Under the pieces are notes generated by a model, which was not told where the DNA came from, did not search any database, and saw nothing but the letters and a program-made list of their open reading frames with translations. From the IMG/VR virus record IMGVR_UViG_3300017971_000218, positions 1-64,000 of that record: a stretch of DNA of 64,000 bases; one strand, 5' to 3'. Of the stretch, positions 15,608 through 24,010 are shown one piece after another. Numbering within the stretch: the stretch's first letter is position 1; each line of letters opens with the position of its first letter. The translations under genes were made by a program, and so were the position numbers. The DNA is from a virus.

Positions 15608-16784
15608 CTTCTACACCCCCAAGGGACTCTTGTGTTAATACATCCTTCACGCGCTTCGCAGCCCTCTCCGCCCCTGCGAGAAAGAGATCAAGCACGCTGT
15701 ATCCATAACCGGCGTTCAATACCACCTTGTTACTGCCAGGAGCAAGTCGAGTGAAGGGTAGGAGACTCATTGGCTTCCTGTAATTAGAAGACCAAATGTA
15801 CTCTTGGTAATAGTGTCCTTTACTGAATGGCACGTATTGGGTCAGAAATCTCTGAGCCTTACGGATATCGTCGTCATTGTATCCGAAGTTACCGCCCTGT
15901 GTGGGACGCCCTCTAAACGAATAGATGAGACGTCCATCCTGAATAGACCACGCCTGGATGCCGGTGACCGTGCGTGCGGTCATCGGGATCTTACCCGCCA
16001 CCTTTTCGATGGGAGAGGTCGTGAAGCATAGGCTGGCAGTCTCGGGTCCGAACAGTTCGGCTGGGTCCGTGTAAAAATGCGTGAGATTGTCAGTGCAGAT
16101 GACGGCTGTGCGAGCCTTAACCAGCATACCCTCATCCGACATGATATCTACACCGTCGTCAGTTTCCTCGATATGATCTACGGTGAAATACTCGACCGCC
16201 GAGTTGTTGACGAACGTTCCGTTGATCGCAATAAGTAGGTCGAGTAGCTTACTCGGGTTGATCGTTGCCTCACCCGGGTAATATAGTCCTGCTGTAAACT
16301 TGCCAGCCACAAGGTCGGCTACTTGCTTGTGATCGAGTTCGTCGCAAACAATGCCATTCTTGACTAGTAGCCCATGAAGGACCTCTAGCTGGGCAACCTG
16401 TGTCTCATTCGCGGCGAGATGCACGCCGCCGTTGCATACGAGATCCGCGTCGTAGCTAATCTCATGGATCAACTCTTTCAGCATGTCCCGGCTCTTCTCA
16501 GCCAGCCGGACACGCTCAATAATAACGTCCTCGCTATGCGTGTTCGGAGAGCAGTCGGGCACGGTGCAGACCGCGCCGATGTTACGAGACGACTCTCCGC
16601 AGCCAAGTGTTCCGCGCTCCAGTATGATGCAGCGCAGGTTATACTGGCTTAAAAAGTACATTGTGGCGAGCCCTTTAAGCCCGCCACCAATGATTGCAAT
16701 ATCCACTTCGTCTCGTGGAAAGCCGAATGCGTTATGGCTTCGCCTCTCCGTCGTCCAGAATGGTTTGTGCTTTATCGTCGCCAC
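15570..16784 (-). CDS. FAD-dependent oxidoreductase (DAO superfamily)
   Basis: The 404-residue protein has the Rossmann ADP-binding motif DIAIIGGGLKGLATMYFL near 28-45 with a following acidic residue in CIILERG, and GCGESSRNIG as the DAO-type FAD contact. The second half (SLLPFTRLAPGS, NAGYGYSVLDLF) closes the FAD site. DAO enzymes oxidise amines or amino acids. In some phages FAD enzymes of this fold act in thymidine hypermodification, but no other enzyme of that pathway was recognised, so the substrate is open. It starts at GTG 16784 after AAAGGAAGAG and overlaps both neighbours, tying it to the nucleotide operon. Confidence 0.75.
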   Translation of the reverse strand: MATIKHKPFWTTERRSHNAFGFPRDEVDIAIIGGGLKGLATMYFLSQYNLRCIILERGTLGCGESSRNIGAVCTVPDCSPNTHSEDVIIERVRLAEKSRDMLKELIHEISYDADLVCNGGVHLAANETQVAQLEVLHGLLVKNGIVCDELDHKQVADLVAGKFTAGLYYPGEATINPSKLLDLLIAINGTFVNNSAVEYFTVDHIEETDDGVDIMSDEGMLVKARTAVICTDNLTHFYTDPAELFGPETASLCFTTSPIEKVAGKIPMTARTVTGIQAWSIQDGRLIYSFRGRPTQGGNFGYNDDDIRKAQRFLTQYVPFSKGHYYQEYIWSSNYRKPMSLLPFTRLAPGSNKVVLNAGYGYSVLDLFLAGAERAAKRVKDVLTQESLGGVEGAEPAPARDPEE

Positions 16785-17013
16785 GTTGCTCTTCCTTTAG
16801 CTGTCTGTAGTGCTCTCGTTCGATCTCTCTTCGGCGTCGTGAGTACTTCTTGTGGCAGTTGTTACATATTACACTGTGTTCTTTGATGACCACCCCGTAA
16901 TAAGTACGTCTCACTAATGTAGAGCGAGGAGGCTGCTCCTTCTTCCAGAGCAACCTCCGTTTTCCACACTCAGGGCAATCATAGAACTTAAGTTCGTCGC
17001 CCTTATAGGTCAT
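16732..17013 (-). CDS. Small zinc-ribbon protein
   Basis: A 93-residue protein starting at ATG 17013 in an ATGA overlap with dut, which decides against the longer GTG frame. It has CPECGKRR and later CNNCHKKY, a four-cysteine zinc ribbon, followed by a long basic-acidic helix (SRRRREIEREHYRQLKEEQ). Such proteins often bind nucleic acids. Its 3' end overlaps the FAD oxidoreductase start by 53 bases. Confidence 0.55.
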   Translation of the reverse strand: MTYKGDELKFYDCPECGKRRLLWKKEQPPRSTLVRRTYYGVVIKEHSVICNNCHKKYSRRRREIEREHYRQLKEEQRGDDKAQTILDDGEAKP

Positions 17014-17456
17014 TTTCCAGAACTCCCAAGGCACTGAGTGCCGCGCTCGGTATCGGATAGCTCATCCACTTCCTTTACGTCGTGTGTCGGCGTTGGAATT
17101 AGAATGAACTGCGCGATCTTGTCACCGGGCTCGATCTTATGACGAGGCATCGACTGATTACCGGCAAGGAGTTGCATCCACACGATAACCTCACCGCGCC
17201 AATCTTCATCGACCACACCGGCACGAACCGCAATTCCCTTCGTCCCCATGCTGCCGCGCTCCTTGACAATGAAGCCGTAGCCGGGCGGCGGCTCGATGGC
17301 AATGCCAGTCTGAAATTCCTGGGGACCCATATCGTTCCACAGGGTAATAGCCTTACCATCTTTAGGGCAGAAGTAGATATCATACCCCAGCGGGGTGTCG
17401 TACGCCCGAGACGGTAACTTCGCCTCGGGACGCAGCTTCTTGACCTTGATCGTCAT
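17010..17456 (-). CDS. dut: dUTP diphosphatase (trimeric dUTPase)
   Basis: The 148-residue protein hydrolyses dUTP to dUMP and keeps uracil out of DNA while feeding thyA. All five motifs can be placed: DTPLGYDIYF (1), KERGSMGTKGI (2), AGVVDEDWRGEV (3), GDKIAQFIL (4) and TERGTQCLGSSGK (5). Motif 5 has CLG where FGSTG is usual, so the stacking phenylalanine is missing, and motif 2 has ERGS instead of the common RSS. Length is normal for the homotrimeric family. It is coupled to its neighbours by TAATG and ATGA overlaps. Confidence 0.9.
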   Translation of the reverse strand: MTIKVKKLRPEAKLPSRAYDTPLGYDIYFCPKDGKAITLWNDMGPQEFQTGIAIEPPPGYGFIVKERGSMGTKGIAVRAGVVDEDWRGEVIVWMQLLAGNQSMPRHKIEPGDKIAQFILIPTPTHDVKEVDELSDTERGTQCLGSSGK

Positions 17457-18013
17457 TAGTCAGTTTTCCTCACAAACGTCTGAGCAGCGAAGTACTTGCT
17501 CATAGTAACACGAACGATCTCACGCAGAGCGATCTTCTCATGCGGCTTGAGATACGTCATAACCTTATTGTGACCCTTACCGGTGTTCTGAGACATCGAT
17601 AGGATGGTGTCCTTGGTCTTGTCACTATTGTCGAGTGTCAGATCCTTGGTCATTTTCTCGTCCGCACCTGCGGGCTGATACTGGTGAACAATCTGAACCT
17701 CATCGATTCGGTTGCCCTTGGCGTCCTTGTGATACCCCTCCAGCATGACGAGCATCTGAGAAAGATCTACGAGATCCAAACAAATGCGAATCGTCTCCGG
17801 GTGAGGTTTTCCGCCTTCGACAACCCAGACAAACGCAGAGTCCTTCGCGCCCTTGGCAGGCTTTGCCTTGGTCTGCGGCGCTGCGGTGACAAAGATACAG
17901 GGAGTCGGCAGCTTCTTGCCGCTGTTCTTCTTCTCACCGATTTCAAACTGAAATGCTGCGCCTCGACGGTTAGGATAATTGCCATTCGGTTTATAGATAT
18001 CAAATCGCCCCAT
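17456..18013 (-). CDS. Unknown protein in the recombination/nucleotide operon
   Basis: A 185-residue soluble protein from ATG 18013, chosen because AGGAAGG lies seven bases upstream; GTG 18019 is too close to it. Features are a basic N-terminus (MGRFDIYKPNGNYPNRRG), an alanine-lysine-proline linker (QTKAKPAKGAK) and a helical C-terminus. Position directly downstream of a candidate single-strand annealing protein suggests a DNA role, but no family was recognised. Confidence 0.45.
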   Translation of the reverse strand: MGRFDIYKPNGNYPNRRGAAFQFEIGEKKNSGKKLPTPCIFVTAAPQTKAKPAKGAKDSAFVWVVEGGKPHPETIRICLDLVDLSQMLVMLEGYHKDAKGNRIDEVQIVHQYQPAGADEKMTKDLTLDNSDKTKDTILSMSQNTGKGHNKVMTYLKPHEKIALREIVRVTMSKYFAAQTFVRKTD

Positions 18014-18015
18014 GA

Positions 18016-18663
18016 TCACGCCTTCCTGTCGTTAATATAACGGCTAACCTTAGTTGCTTCGATACTCGAAAGCTTTTCCAGTTTACGTTTAGCCGTCGTC
18101 TTCTTGGGAAACAAAGTCTCCAGGATTTCATCAATATCAAGCTTCCGGGTCTTCGCCATCGTCTTGATACCGCGAATCTGGAGGTCACTAATTAGTTCGT
18201 CCGGGTCCGCGAATGCGTCATGTGACGTCATCGGGTCCATCTCTTCCGCCGCTCGCTCGATGTTGAACGCACGGGCGAAGCAACGACCCATCGCACGCGA
18301 CGTAGCAGTCGCCACGGGGAAGTTGCCGTATTTCATACAGTTGCCGTAGTGACAATCTGCCGCATCCGAGACCTCAATCCCGTCGGCAAACTTCACACGC
18401 ACGCTGACAAACGCCAGAGGAATCTCGACGGTCTCCCCCTTCTTGTACCGAGTAGATTGGTATGAAGTCACACCAAGATTGTCAATTCGCATTTCTACGA
18501 TGCCACGGATATTGGCAAGCCTTCTCAGCCCCTTGAGAATAGGAGCCTTGTCTTTGCCTTCACCGTCAAACTCATCACTGCGGAGGTACTGGAGCCAGTC
18601 GTGGCTCGGTTCCTCCTTCAAGAGTTTATGCATCTCATCTTGAGTCAGTTCTTTATCGCTCAT
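18016..18663 (-). CDS. Candidate single-strand annealing (Erf/Sak/Rad52-like) protein
   Basis: A 215-residue protein. After VTSYQSTRYKKGETVEIPLA, residues near 88-135 run VSVRVKFADGIEVSDAADC and then PVATATSRAMGRCFARAFNI. The A-T-x-A-x-x-RA-x-x-R-x-x-x-A-x-x-I ending is like that of phage single-strand annealing proteins (Erf, Sak, Rad52 groups). The C-terminal part (ETLFPKKTTAKRKLEKLSS) is basic and helical. It is first in a leftward operon, 28 bases downstream of a promoter candidate, with TTTTTGGAG before the ATG. Family assignment is tentative. Confidence 0.4.
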   Translation of the reverse strand: MSDKELTQDEMHKLLKEEPSHDWLQYLRSDEFDGEGKDKAPILKGLRRLANIRGIVEMRIDNLGVTSYQSTRYKKGETVEIPLAFVSVRVKFADGIEVSDAADCHYGNCMKYGNFPVATATSRAMGRCFARAFNIERAAEEMDPMTSHDAFADPDELISDLQIRGIKTMAKTRKLDIDEILETLFPKKTTAKRKLEKLSSIEATKVSRYINDRKA

Positions 18664-18688
18664 GAATCACTCCAAAAAGTGGACCGCT

Positions 18689-18704
18689 CCCATAAGTATT
18701 ATGG
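18689..18704 (-). promoter_or_regulatory. Promoter candidate (GCCATAAT type)
   Basis: Read leftward this is GCCATAATACTTATGGG, in a 62-base gap without a gene. It shares GCCATAAT and a downstream TATrGG with the gaps at 48189-48208 and 58985-59001. The ATG of the annealing-type protein follows after about 25 bases with its own ribosome binding site, a sensible leader length. The motif is longer than a sigma-70 minus-10 and may be recognised by a phage factor. Confidence 0.5.
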
Positions 18705-18725
18705 CAATAGAGCTAGATTTCTTTC

Positions 18726-19316
18726 TTAGTTATTTAGGGAATCCGGATCGAGTTTCGGATCGAGGCGAAGCGCCTCCTTGACGATTACGATGGTGGGTAC
18801 GCTGAACATGCGTGAGAGAACACGTTTGCCGAGATGAAGTCGATTGAGGAAACTTGCCTCATCCTTCTTCGGGATTCTGAAGTCGCGGTACATCTCGCTC
18901 TCAGCAACCAGTTGGAAGATCTTTTCACGACGCTTCTCAAGTTGCTTGGACTCAAAGCCCTCGAACTTAGCATTCACGACAGGAGAATCCGCAATCGTTT
19001 TCTCCGGTTTGGCGGGCGCGTCTTCCTGACGAGGAACCGGCATGGTGTTGTCCCTGCCAACTTCCTGTAGGCGTTCGCGGTCAAGCTGCTTGTCAAGCCG
19101 GGCAATAGCACGATTCATATCGCGGATAGTCTCTACCTCAAGTTCGCGCTTAAGGCGACCGATATCGCTCGGCAGCAAGTTCATCTTATTCTTGAACTCG
19201 AACTGAGATGCCTGACGCTTTAGCATCTCCAAAAACCTAATCTTCTGCTTGGTAGAAAGAACCCGTGCCTTTTCACTGGTCACCTGGGCTCTCTTAGCAT
19301 CGTCTAAATGACTCAT
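18726..19316 (-). CDS. Charged, probably coiled-coil protein of unknown function
   Basis: A 196-residue protein, mostly helical and highly charged, with a probable coil at about 20-85 (SDIGRLKRELEVETIRDMNR), a proline-rich linker (PVPRQEDAPAKPEK) and a second helical region. No family recognised. It overlaps the sugar epimerase start as TAATG, so it is the last gene of the glycan operon before the promoter gap at 18.7 kb. Confidence 0.45.
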   Translation of the reverse strand: MSHLDDAKRAQVTSEKARVLSTKQKIRFLEMLKRQASQFEFKNKMNLLPSDIGRLKRELEVETIRDMNRAIARLDKQLDRERLQEVGRDNTMPVPRQEDAPAKPEKTIADSPVVNAKFEGFESKQLEKRREKIFQLVAESEMYRDFRIPKKDEASFLNRLHLGKRVLSRMFSVPTIVIVKEALRLDPKLDPDSLNN

Positions 19317-20434
19317 TACTTATACATCCCTTCAAGTAACTTCCTGTTATCTTTCACCCAGCGGTGAACTTGACGATAACCCTCTTCGATGGTCACCTTT
19401 GGTGTCCATCCGAACTCCTGAGAAACGGCGCTGATATCTGAGATATAGATACAGTGATCCGCCATTCTCTCTTCCTTATTATACGATATTTGAAGCCGTT
19501 TACGACTGATTTTCTCGACAATCTGAGTGGCTTCTCGTAAAGAAAGAGTAGATCCCGCGCCGCCGCCGACATTGTAAACGGAGCCGATATACCGCTCCGG
19601 ATCGGCGCTTAGGGCAATTGCCTGTAAGTGCATTAATGGGCAGAGGTCGTCCGTCCAGAGCACGTCCCGGACCTGTGCGCCCTGCCATCCGATGTACTCG
19701 ATCGGGAGTCCCAGGAGCGCCGCGATCATCCACCACGCGACCCATCCCTGCTCCGGCTTGCCCCACTGACACGGTCCCGCGAGGCAGGAGAACCGGTTCA
19801 CGATCGCCGGGATACCAAAGGCGTGGGACCACTCCCGCACCAGGATATCCGCAGACGCCTTAGAAGCCCCGTAGATGGACTTCTCAGCGCCGTTGATGGT
19901 CAGGTCAGACGAGTATCCAAGCGCCGGATCGAAGCCCTCTGGAGCCTCATAGCCGTCAGGGAAGGAGATATACGGGTTCTCGTCGTCGATGAGCGCCTGC
20001 CAGTCCCACACCCAACGGTCTCCTTCCAGCTTACGAGGAGCCTCGTTGATCACGTCGGCGCTGTAGACCTTATTCGTGGAGAAGAAGATCAAGGACTGAG
20101 CATTCCCGGCGCGGATATACTCCAGCGTATTCACGACGCCAGCCGTGTTGTTCGTGTAGTCATACTGCGGATTGTTATACCCGTCAACCGCCGTAGGTTG
20201 AGCGGCACAGTCAACGACTACGTTGTACTCACCCGGCAACCGTGCAAAGTCTTCCATACAACGCACGTCGCCATGAAAGAACCTAATACCTAGCTTCTTG
20301 AACTCTGCTAGATTGTTATGAACACCGTAGCGGGTTAGATTGTCCATCACATGGACGTTGTAACCCTTCTTCACGAAAAAGCGGGCGATGTTCGACCCGA
20401 TCGCGCCGCAACCCCCAAGAATGAGAACTCTCAT
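19316..20434 (-). CDS. Extended SDR, CDP-paratose 2-epimerase-like
   Basis: The 372-residue protein has GGCGAIGSNIARFF (8-21) as the NAD-binding motif, FSTNKVYSA with the catalytic Thr/Ser region, YGASKASAD (Tyr and Lys of YxxxK), and then QGWVAWWMIA and QVRDVLWTDDL. The STNKVY, QGWV and QVRDVL blocks are the pattern of CDP-paratose/CDP-tyvelose 2-epimerases, which act on 3,6-dideoxyhexoses. A related NDP-sugar is equally possible. This gains weight from a 3-dehydratase-like enzyme in the same island. GGGGGA precedes the ATG. Confidence 0.75.
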   Translation of the reverse strand: MRVLILGGCGAIGSNIARFFVKKGYNVHVMDNLTRYGVHNNLAEFKKLGIRFFHGDVRCMEDFARLPGEYNVVVDCAAQPTAVDGYNNPQYDYTNNTAGVVNTLEYIRAGNAQSLIFFSTNKVYSADVINEAPRKLEGDRWVWDWQALIDDENPYISFPDGYEAPEGFDPALGYSSDLTINGAEKSIYGASKASADILVREWSHAFGIPAIVNRFSCLAGPCQWGKPEQGWVAWWMIAALLGLPIEYIGWQGAQVRDVLWTDDLCPLMHLQAIALSADPERYIGSVYNVGGGAGSTLSLREATQIVEKISRKRLQISYNKEERMADHCIYISDISAVSQEFGWTPKVTIEEGYRQVHRWVKDNRKLLEGMYK

Positions 20435-20444
20435 ACTTCCCCCA

Positions 20445-21605
20445 TTACTTTTTGCACTTGCAACCGCCCTTACAGCGGGGCTTGTCTTCCAGAATCTTTT
20501 TGATCACTGCCACGATATTCTGCGACGGCGTATAGTCGTTGTAGGAGTCGTAGTAGTAATTATCCCATGCGCGGTTCATTGAACGCAGCGCACCATATAA
20601 GGCAACGTCATCCTGAATCCTCATAGTCCACAGAAACGCATTACCGTCGTCCGGATTGTTAGGAATCAGGGTTGTCGGACGCTCTGTAGAATCCCGTAGG
20701 ATCAGGCATGGCTTCCGGAAGTAGTGAGACTCCTCAGATGAGGTAGAACCACTGTCGCTGACCACGACGTTACACCCGGCGACGAGCCGCAAGAAATCCT
20801 CCTGTGTCTGTGAGTCGAGAATCTCCACGCTGTCCGGAATGAAGTCGAGCAAACCGTACTTCTCTAGCTCCTTCCGTGTGCGCCCGTAACAGACGAACTT
20901 AGCCTTGCGCCCGCCCTGATAGATCTCGCGCAGTAGGTGAACGAAGTAGGTGAGGTTCTTCTCGTTCATGTTGTTGCCGCGATGGAACGACACAAGGTCA
21001 TAGTCGCCCACGGTGGGTTGGATACCCCACTTGGTGACGTAGTAGTCCAGCGCCTCGATGATCGTATTCCCAACCACGTGGATCGTCTCTGGTAGATGAC
21101 CCTCGCGGATTAGGTGTGGCACATACTCATGGAGATACACGAACTTGTGGTCCGCGATAGCGTCCATCGCCACCCGGTTGATCTCCTCCGGCAAGTCGAA
21201 GTTCTTATAGGCTGTCTCAAGTTTGCCCGACCGCATCGCGCACTCGATCCTGGCGTACTTGATACCCATGCGCTTCGCAATGAGACCACTCAGGCACGGA
21301 TTCATATCGCCCAGGTTGACGAAGAGGTCCGGCTTGATCTCTGCCAGCAACTCGGGTAGCCGATAGAATAGGCGGCTTAGCTGCTCATACCAGTTCTCGC
21401 CCTTCGCGCCGATGCCGAGGTTGTAGTCCGGCTCGCGCAATCCAAGGTTCTCAATAAACGCACGATCAAGCACGTCCGTATGAGAATGCTGACCGCTGTT
21501 GATGAAGATACACTCGATATCTCGATCTGCGTCCAGGTTCTCAATCAGCCGCGCCAACCGAGCAAAGTCCGGTCGCCCGGCGGCAAAGACTACCACCTTC
21601 TTCAT
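20445..21605 (-). CDS. UDP-N-acetylglucosamine 2-epimerase-like (WecB family)
   Basis: The 386-residue GT-B-fold protein matches the non-hydrolysing epimerases. VSFHRGNN has the UDP-contact histidine, SDSGSTSSEESHYFRKPCL is the uridine/diphosphate loop, and RDSTERPTT is the family hallmark. Some active-site positions differ: GDMNP for GDT, and ECAMRSG where HVEAGLRTG is normal. The substrate may therefore be a deoxy- or amino-sugar variant, as in CapG/WbjD. The C-terminus is a lysine-cysteine tail (CKGGCKCKK) that could bind metal. ATGA overlap with the RmlD-like gene indicates coupled translation. Confidence 0.8.
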   Translation of the reverse strand: MKKVVVFAAGRPDFARLARLIENLDADRDIECIFINSGQHSHTDVLDRAFIENLGLREPDYNLGIGAKGENWYEQLSRLFYRLPELLAEIKPDLFVNLGDMNPCLSGLIAKRMGIKYARIECAMRSGKLETAYKNFDLPEEINRVAMDAIADHKFVYLHEYVPHLIREGHLPETIHVVGNTIIEALDYYVTKWGIQPTVGDYDLVSFHRGNNMNEKNLTYFVHLLREIYQGGRKAKFVCYGRTRKELEKYGLLDFIPDSVEILDSQTQEDFLRLVAGCNVVVSDSGSTSSEESHYFRKPCLILRDSTERPTTLIPNNPDDGNAFLWTMRIQDDVALYGALRSMNRAWDNYYYDSYNDYTPSQNIVAVIKKILEDKPRCKGGCKCKK

Positions 21606-22498
21606 GACGTATACCTCTTCTGAACGAGTTCTCGCACCTGATCAATGATGTGCGGAACAGTAAGCTGCATCATATACACCGGATACTCTGTCTTCAGAGT
21701 CATCCACTTCTCTTGCGGAGCCTTGACAGGCTTAATATCCGCACACACCCGACCGACCCGGGCAAACTCTTTCTTGAATGCCCATAGTAGGTTCTCTTTC
21801 GAGACCGGAAGAGATGGCATGTGCTGGATACCCGGCTTCCACCAGCCCATCTTCATGATCGTGTAAACGACCTTTGCCCACTGGTAGGTGGTCATCCCGT
21901 TCCAGTGATGATTGACGAAGCCATTGACCTCGCCATCCTGATCGAGATACCACTCAAGAAGCGACCGCTGGGTGTTCATCTCCGGACCGACAATGGACGT
22001 GCGAATGTTCATCGCCTGCGGACACTCGCCGAGAACCTTTGAGCGCCCGTATACGTCAGTAGCATCCGGTAGGTCGCTTTCCTTATACGGCATACGCTTG
22101 TCGCCACTGAACACGCAATCAGTGCTGGGGTGGAAAATCTTGCCACCGAACTCACCAGCCATCACGGCTAGCTCGTGCGGGAAGATGGAGTTGAGGCGAA
22201 TGGCATCCGCTACCGAGGCGGGATTCCCCTCATTGATCGTCGGCTTAATCGCACCGATGCAGTTGATGATGTATTCAAACGGACCGTGTTCCGTGAAGAG
22301 GTCGCGCAACTGGTCTTCGTGACCAAGCAGCACGTCCAACACGGCGTGGGTACGCCCGTACATCCGCTTCTGTATACGAGTATCGGGCTCACGACACGTC
22401 CCGACAACCTCGTATTCCGACCCATTATTCAAGTATTGAAATACCTGATGCCCGAGCATCCCCGTAGCACCAAGTACTAGAACCTTTGGCTTGCTCAT
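21602..22498 (-). CDS. RmlD-like NDP-sugar reductase (SDR)
   Basis: A 298-residue SDR starting at ATG 22498 within an ATGA overlap. LGATGMLGHQVFQYL is the cofactor loop, PSTDCVFSGDKRMPYKESD carries the catalytic Thr region, and DVYGRSKVLGE the YxxxK pair. These features are those of dTDP-4-dehydrorhamnose reductases and of CapF/WreQ-type UDP-sugar reductases. With the cupin upstream and the 2-epimerase downstream, the trio resembles the L-FucNAc or QuiNAc pathway (CapF reductase and cupin parts, CapG). The exact sugar is not determined. Confidence 0.75.
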   Translation of the reverse strand: MSKPKVLVLGATGMLGHQVFQYLNNGSEYEVVGTCREPDTRIQKRMYGRTHAVLDVLLGHEDQLRDLFTEHGPFEYIINCIGAIKPTINEGNPASVADAIRLNSIFPHELAVMAGEFGGKIFHPSTDCVFSGDKRMPYKESDLPDATDVYGRSKVLGECPQAMNIRTSIVGPEMNTQRSLLEWYLDQDGEVNGFVNHHWNGMTTYQWAKVVYTIMKMGWWKPGIQHMPSLPVSKENLLWAFKKEFARVGRVCADIKPVKAPQEKWMTLKTEYPVYMMQLTVPHIIDQVRELVQKRYTS

Positions 22499-23040
22499 CG
22501 TGGTTCTACGCTCCACACGTCGCCGAATAGGTCCGGCGGATATCGGAAGTCGTCGCCCTTACTTTGGTCAAACGTCGAAGACGAAAGAGAGAGTAATAGA
22601 CAGTCATCCGTAAGGCTTACCCAGCCATTCGCATAGCCGGGCGGAATGATCAACATCTGCGGCTTACGCTCGGTAAGAACAAACGCATCCACGTTATTCT
22701 CGTCAAACGTATGCTTCTCTGGCTCGTCGCCGATCTGCTCTGTGCCAGTTGCCCGAACCGCGACGAACTTAGCCATCCCACGTAGTACGACAAAATACTT
22801 GGTCTCGTGATTGTGAAAGTGAAAGCCGCGAACCACCCCCTTCTGGCTGTTGTTGATGAAGTAGACACGCTTTACATCATCAAGATCAATACCAGCACAC
22901 GTCTTCGCATTAGCCCCGCTGACACGAAGCCCCTCATACTGATCGTCGTCTCCACGGCTCCAGTCATTCCAAACCGGAGTGAGAATACCTCTATCGTCCG
23001 TATAAGACGGCAGGTCTCTCAATTCTAGCCTTTTACTCAC
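22495..23040 (-). CDS. RmlC-like cupin, NDP-sugar epimerase or isomerase
   Basis: A 181-residue cupin. KGVVRGFHFHNHETKYFVVL is the first cupin motif with RGFHFH as in dTDP-sugar 3,5-epimerases, and LIIPPGYANGWVSL the second. GTG 23040 is preferred because AGGAG lies seven bases upstream, whereas the longer TTG start has no signal. It overlaps the upstream epimerase gene and is coupled by ATGA to the RmlD-like gene. Together they could do the epimerise-then-reduce steps of an L-sugar. Confidence 0.75.
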   Translation of the reverse strand: MSKRLELRDLPSYTDDRGILTPVWNDWSRGDDDQYEGLRVSGANAKTCAGIDLDDVKRVYFINNSQKGVVRGFHFHNHETKYFVVLRGMAKFVAVRATGTEQIGDEPEKHTFDENNVDAFVLTERKPQMLIIPPGYANGWVSLTDDCLLLSLSSSTFDQSKGDDFRYPPDLFGDVWSVEPR

Positions 23041-24010
23041 TGAGTTTCTCCTCAATGTTCTTCTTGTTGTTGAAGATCGGGTGCCGGTGGTTCTTGATCC
23101 GGCGCGAAGCTACTGCTGCCGCGATCTCCGCAATAGCGCGTTCCAGCGAGTAATCAAACCCCAGCGGGAAATCACGCTTAAACTTCTCGGTTGACGCCGC
23201 GTAGTCTCGGGCATCCATTCCGTCGCCTTCACGCTCCGTGGTCTTAATCTCGCCAAAGTTCAGAGTCTCCTGGATTGTCTGTGCCAACTCGTCGATGCGA
23301 CAGTTGCACTGCGCCACGTTGTAGATGCCGGTCATATCCTTACGCGCAGCGTAGGCAATAATCCGAGCAATGTCTTTCACGTGAACGAGCGGGCGCATCT
23401 GATCGCCACCATGCACGGTTAGCTCGCCATTGCGCACCATATTGGCGGTCATGATATTGACCACGAGGTCGAAGCGCGGACGAGCGAACTTGTCACCAAG
23501 CCCATAGACGGTGCCAAGACGGAAGATGACGGCGTTCTTATCTTCAAGAAACCTTTCAGCCGCCAGTTTGGTCTTCGCATACTCAGACAGTGGATTAGTT
23601 CCAGCGTCTTCCTTGAGCAGCGTACCACGAGGCGCAGTACCATACACAGAACACGTGCTCATGAAGATGATACGGCGGTCGCCAGCCACGCTTGCCAGCC
23701 ACTCTACCGAATCCTGGTTGATCTCTTTCGTCAGCGCCGGGTCAATACTACACGCCGGATCGCCAACCAGAGCCGCCAGCCATACGATCGTGTCGAAGTC
23801 TTCACCTTCGATCAGCCTCAGTAGCTTATGGCGCTCGCGGATATCTCCATAGTGGAACTGCACGTCCTTGAGATACTGACGCTCGTAGAGAAGACTATCA
23901 TACACGTGAATCTCAGTATGAGACGCATCTTTCTGGAAGTTCGCCGCACGTAGGATATCAACCAACGCGCCGCCGATGTAACCCGCACCCCCAACAATCA
24001 GAACCTTCAT
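23033..24010 (-). CDS. NAD-dependent sugar epimerase/dehydratase (extended SDR)
   Basis: The 325-residue protein has VGGAGYIGGALVDIL as cofactor motif, FMSTCSVYG with the catalytic Ser/Thr, and SEYAKTKLAAE with the Tyr-Lys pair. TVYGLGDKFARPRFDLVV and RPLVHVKDIARII are standard for the GalE/RmlB-like group. The substrate is unclear; it might be the dehydratase or C4-epimerase step feeding the RmlC/RmlD-like pair downstream. GGAGG lies before the ATG. The C-terminus is lysine- and asparagine-rich. Confidence 0.75.
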   Translation of the reverse strand: MKVLIVGGAGYIGGALVDILRAANFQKDASHTEIHVYDSLLYERQYLKDVQFHYGDIRERHKLLRLIEGEDFDTIVWLAALVGDPACSIDPALTKEINQDSVEWLASVAGDRRIIFMSTCSVYGTAPRGTLLKEDAGTNPLSEYAKTKLAAERFLEDKNAVIFRLGTVYGLGDKFARPRFDLVVNIMTANMVRNGELTVHGGDQMRPLVHVKDIARIIAYAARKDMTGIYNVAQCNCRIDELAQTIQETLNFGEIKTTEREGDGMDARDYAASTEKFKRDFPLGFDYSLERAIAEIAAAVASRRIKNHRHPIFNNKKNIEEKLSE

